Made by a program: the position numbers and the translations under genes. Shown here piece by piece: positions 63,520 to 64,000 of a DNA stretch of 64,000 bases (its first letter is position 1; each line of letters starts with the position of its first letter). The DNA comes from Akkermansia massiliensis (GTDB taxonomy: Bacteria; Verrucomicrobiota; Verrucomicrobiia; Verrucomicrobiales; Akkermansiaceae), in assembly GCF_018847375.1 (NCBI RefSeq), contig NZ_CP072036.1, positions 310,001 through 374,000 on the forward strand, given 5' to 3'. The notes below the pieces were generated by a model, which made no database searches, had not been told where the DNA came from, and saw only the letters and a list, made by a program, of their open reading frames with translations.

Positions 63520-64000
63520 TTAGTCGTTGGTTTTTACTGAGGCAGAATCTCCGACGCGCACCGGCTCGGCGGGCGCCGCAAGTTTCTGAACAAGCGCGCC
63601 ACATACTTCCTTGCGGACGTCCGTGACTACGGCTTCTCCGATGGTTTGCGCTCCCCGGGTCACCTGTACGGGCATCCCGACTTGCATCCCTGCCGTTCTG
63701 CCGGCGTTCAGCACCACTACTCCGGATTCGGAGTCAATGCTGAGCACCTTGGCTTCCGCCAGGGTTCCCGCGCCATCTCGCACGGGCTGTTGCCTGTATC
63801 CCAGAACGGACTCCAGCAGGCGCAGGGAGCTTTCCACTGCCGTCCTTGCATTTGCGTCCTCGGATATGGCTTGTTTCATGTAGGCGAGGATGGCTCCGGA
63901 GAGCTTGACGGACGCCTGCTCCAGCCGCTGAATGCGGTCATTGGAGGCTTCGATGTCTGCCACCGCCTGAATCAGGCGTTCCTCACTATTACCTAGCGCT
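63520..64000 (-). CDS. Coiled-coil protein with FlgT-like C-terminal domain, N-terminus off the right edge
   Basis: The frame stays open to the window edge (160 codons visible), so the start is outside; an in-frame GTG at 63963 is unlikely to be the real start. Visible are a coiled-coil segment (SNDRIQRLEQASVKLSGAIL) and a C-terminal beta domain (SGVVVLNAGRTAGMQVGMPV, VTRGAQTIGEAVV, RVGDSASV). This shares its pattern with the C-termini of the 9031 and 9894 proteins. It precedes rplV on the same strand, so it may be transcribed with the ribosomal genes. Function unknown. Confidence 0.75.
   Translation of the reverse strand, partial: ALGNSEERLIQAVADIEASNDRIQRLEQASVKLSGAILAYMKQAISEDANARTAVESSLRLLESVLGYRQQPVRDGAGTLAEAKVLSIDSESGVVVLNAGRTAGMQVGMPVQVTRGAQTIGEAVVTDVRKEVCGALVQKLAAPAEPVRVGDSASVKTND

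Overview
The window is a continuous stretch of chromosome from a moderately GC-rich Gram-negative bacterium. It most likely comes from Akkermansia (Verrucomicrobiota). I base this on the 16S rRNA at about 26684-28198, which reads closely like Akkermansia 16S as I remember it (no alignment was run). Supporting evidence is a pair of mucin-type exo-glycosidases (GH89 and GH2), ExbB/ExbD/TonB envelope systems and many small secreted lipoproteins. I see no prophage, transposon, CRISPR array or integrated element. It is mainly housekeeping chromosome, with some unusual versions of standard genes.

Layout. 1-1854 (minus): exbB-exbD-TPR operon, cut by the left edge. 1967-8488: uvrC-rlmH (plus), a small membrane protein and rplM-rpsI (minus), then infA, nnrD/E and radC (plus). 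8576-10742 (minus): tRNA-Ser, a small lipoprotein and two related membrane-anchored coiled-coil proteins. 10890-14505 (plus): dnaX-ybaB and a degenerate endonuclease/exonuclease/phosphatase-fold membrane protein. 14617-18023 (minus): a family II pyrophosphatase split by a frameshift, tonB and pyrF. 18136-20004: OPT-family transporter. 20075-22633: GH89 alpha-N-acetylglucosaminidase.

22833-28650 (minus) is a complete rRNA operon in the order 16S, tRNA-Ala, tRNA-Ile, 23S, 5S, with promoter, processing stems and terminator. 28750-32332 holds a double-thioredoxin TPR protein and two related small DNA-binding proteins. 32811-39478 holds tRNA-Arg, ybeY-pgpH-like, plsX-rpmF-yceD, a HIT protein, a Sua5-type threonylcarbamoyl-AMP synthase and aroK. 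39618-47111 holds rpsP, a LysE exporter, a Xer recombinase, an EF-hand protein, yajC-tgt-trmB, a NUDIX-wHTH regulator, rlpA and rnhC. 47307-49151 (plus): HU and small lipoproteins. 49195-52087 (minus): a second, divergent ExbB/ExbD/TonB-like set and a UbiA-family protein. 52265-60362 (plus): a SurA-like PPIase, a GH2 beta-galactosidase, valS and a zinc-ribbon membrane protein. 60996-64000 (minus): an S10-operon fragment, rplV-rpsC-rplP-rpmC-rpsQ-rplN, preceded by a third coiled-coil protein that runs off the right edge.

Themes. Translation genes dominate: ribosomal proteins, IF-1, rRNA, tRNAs, and the Tgt, TrmB, RlmH, YbeY and Sua5 modification or processing enzymes. They are mixed with envelope genes. 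The most notable observations are: an IF-1 gene whose frame extends upstream into a 108-residue Arg/Pro/Gly-rich tail with only an ATC codon behind a good Shine-Dalgarno; a Tgt that lacks all four canonical zinc ligands; a YbeY with His-to-Asp at the third metal ligand; a DnaX with a depleted zinc module; a frameshifted CBS-pyrophosphatase at a homopolymer; and an S10 operon split away from rpsS/rplB and from the spc genes. I did not find a clearly new multi-gene system.
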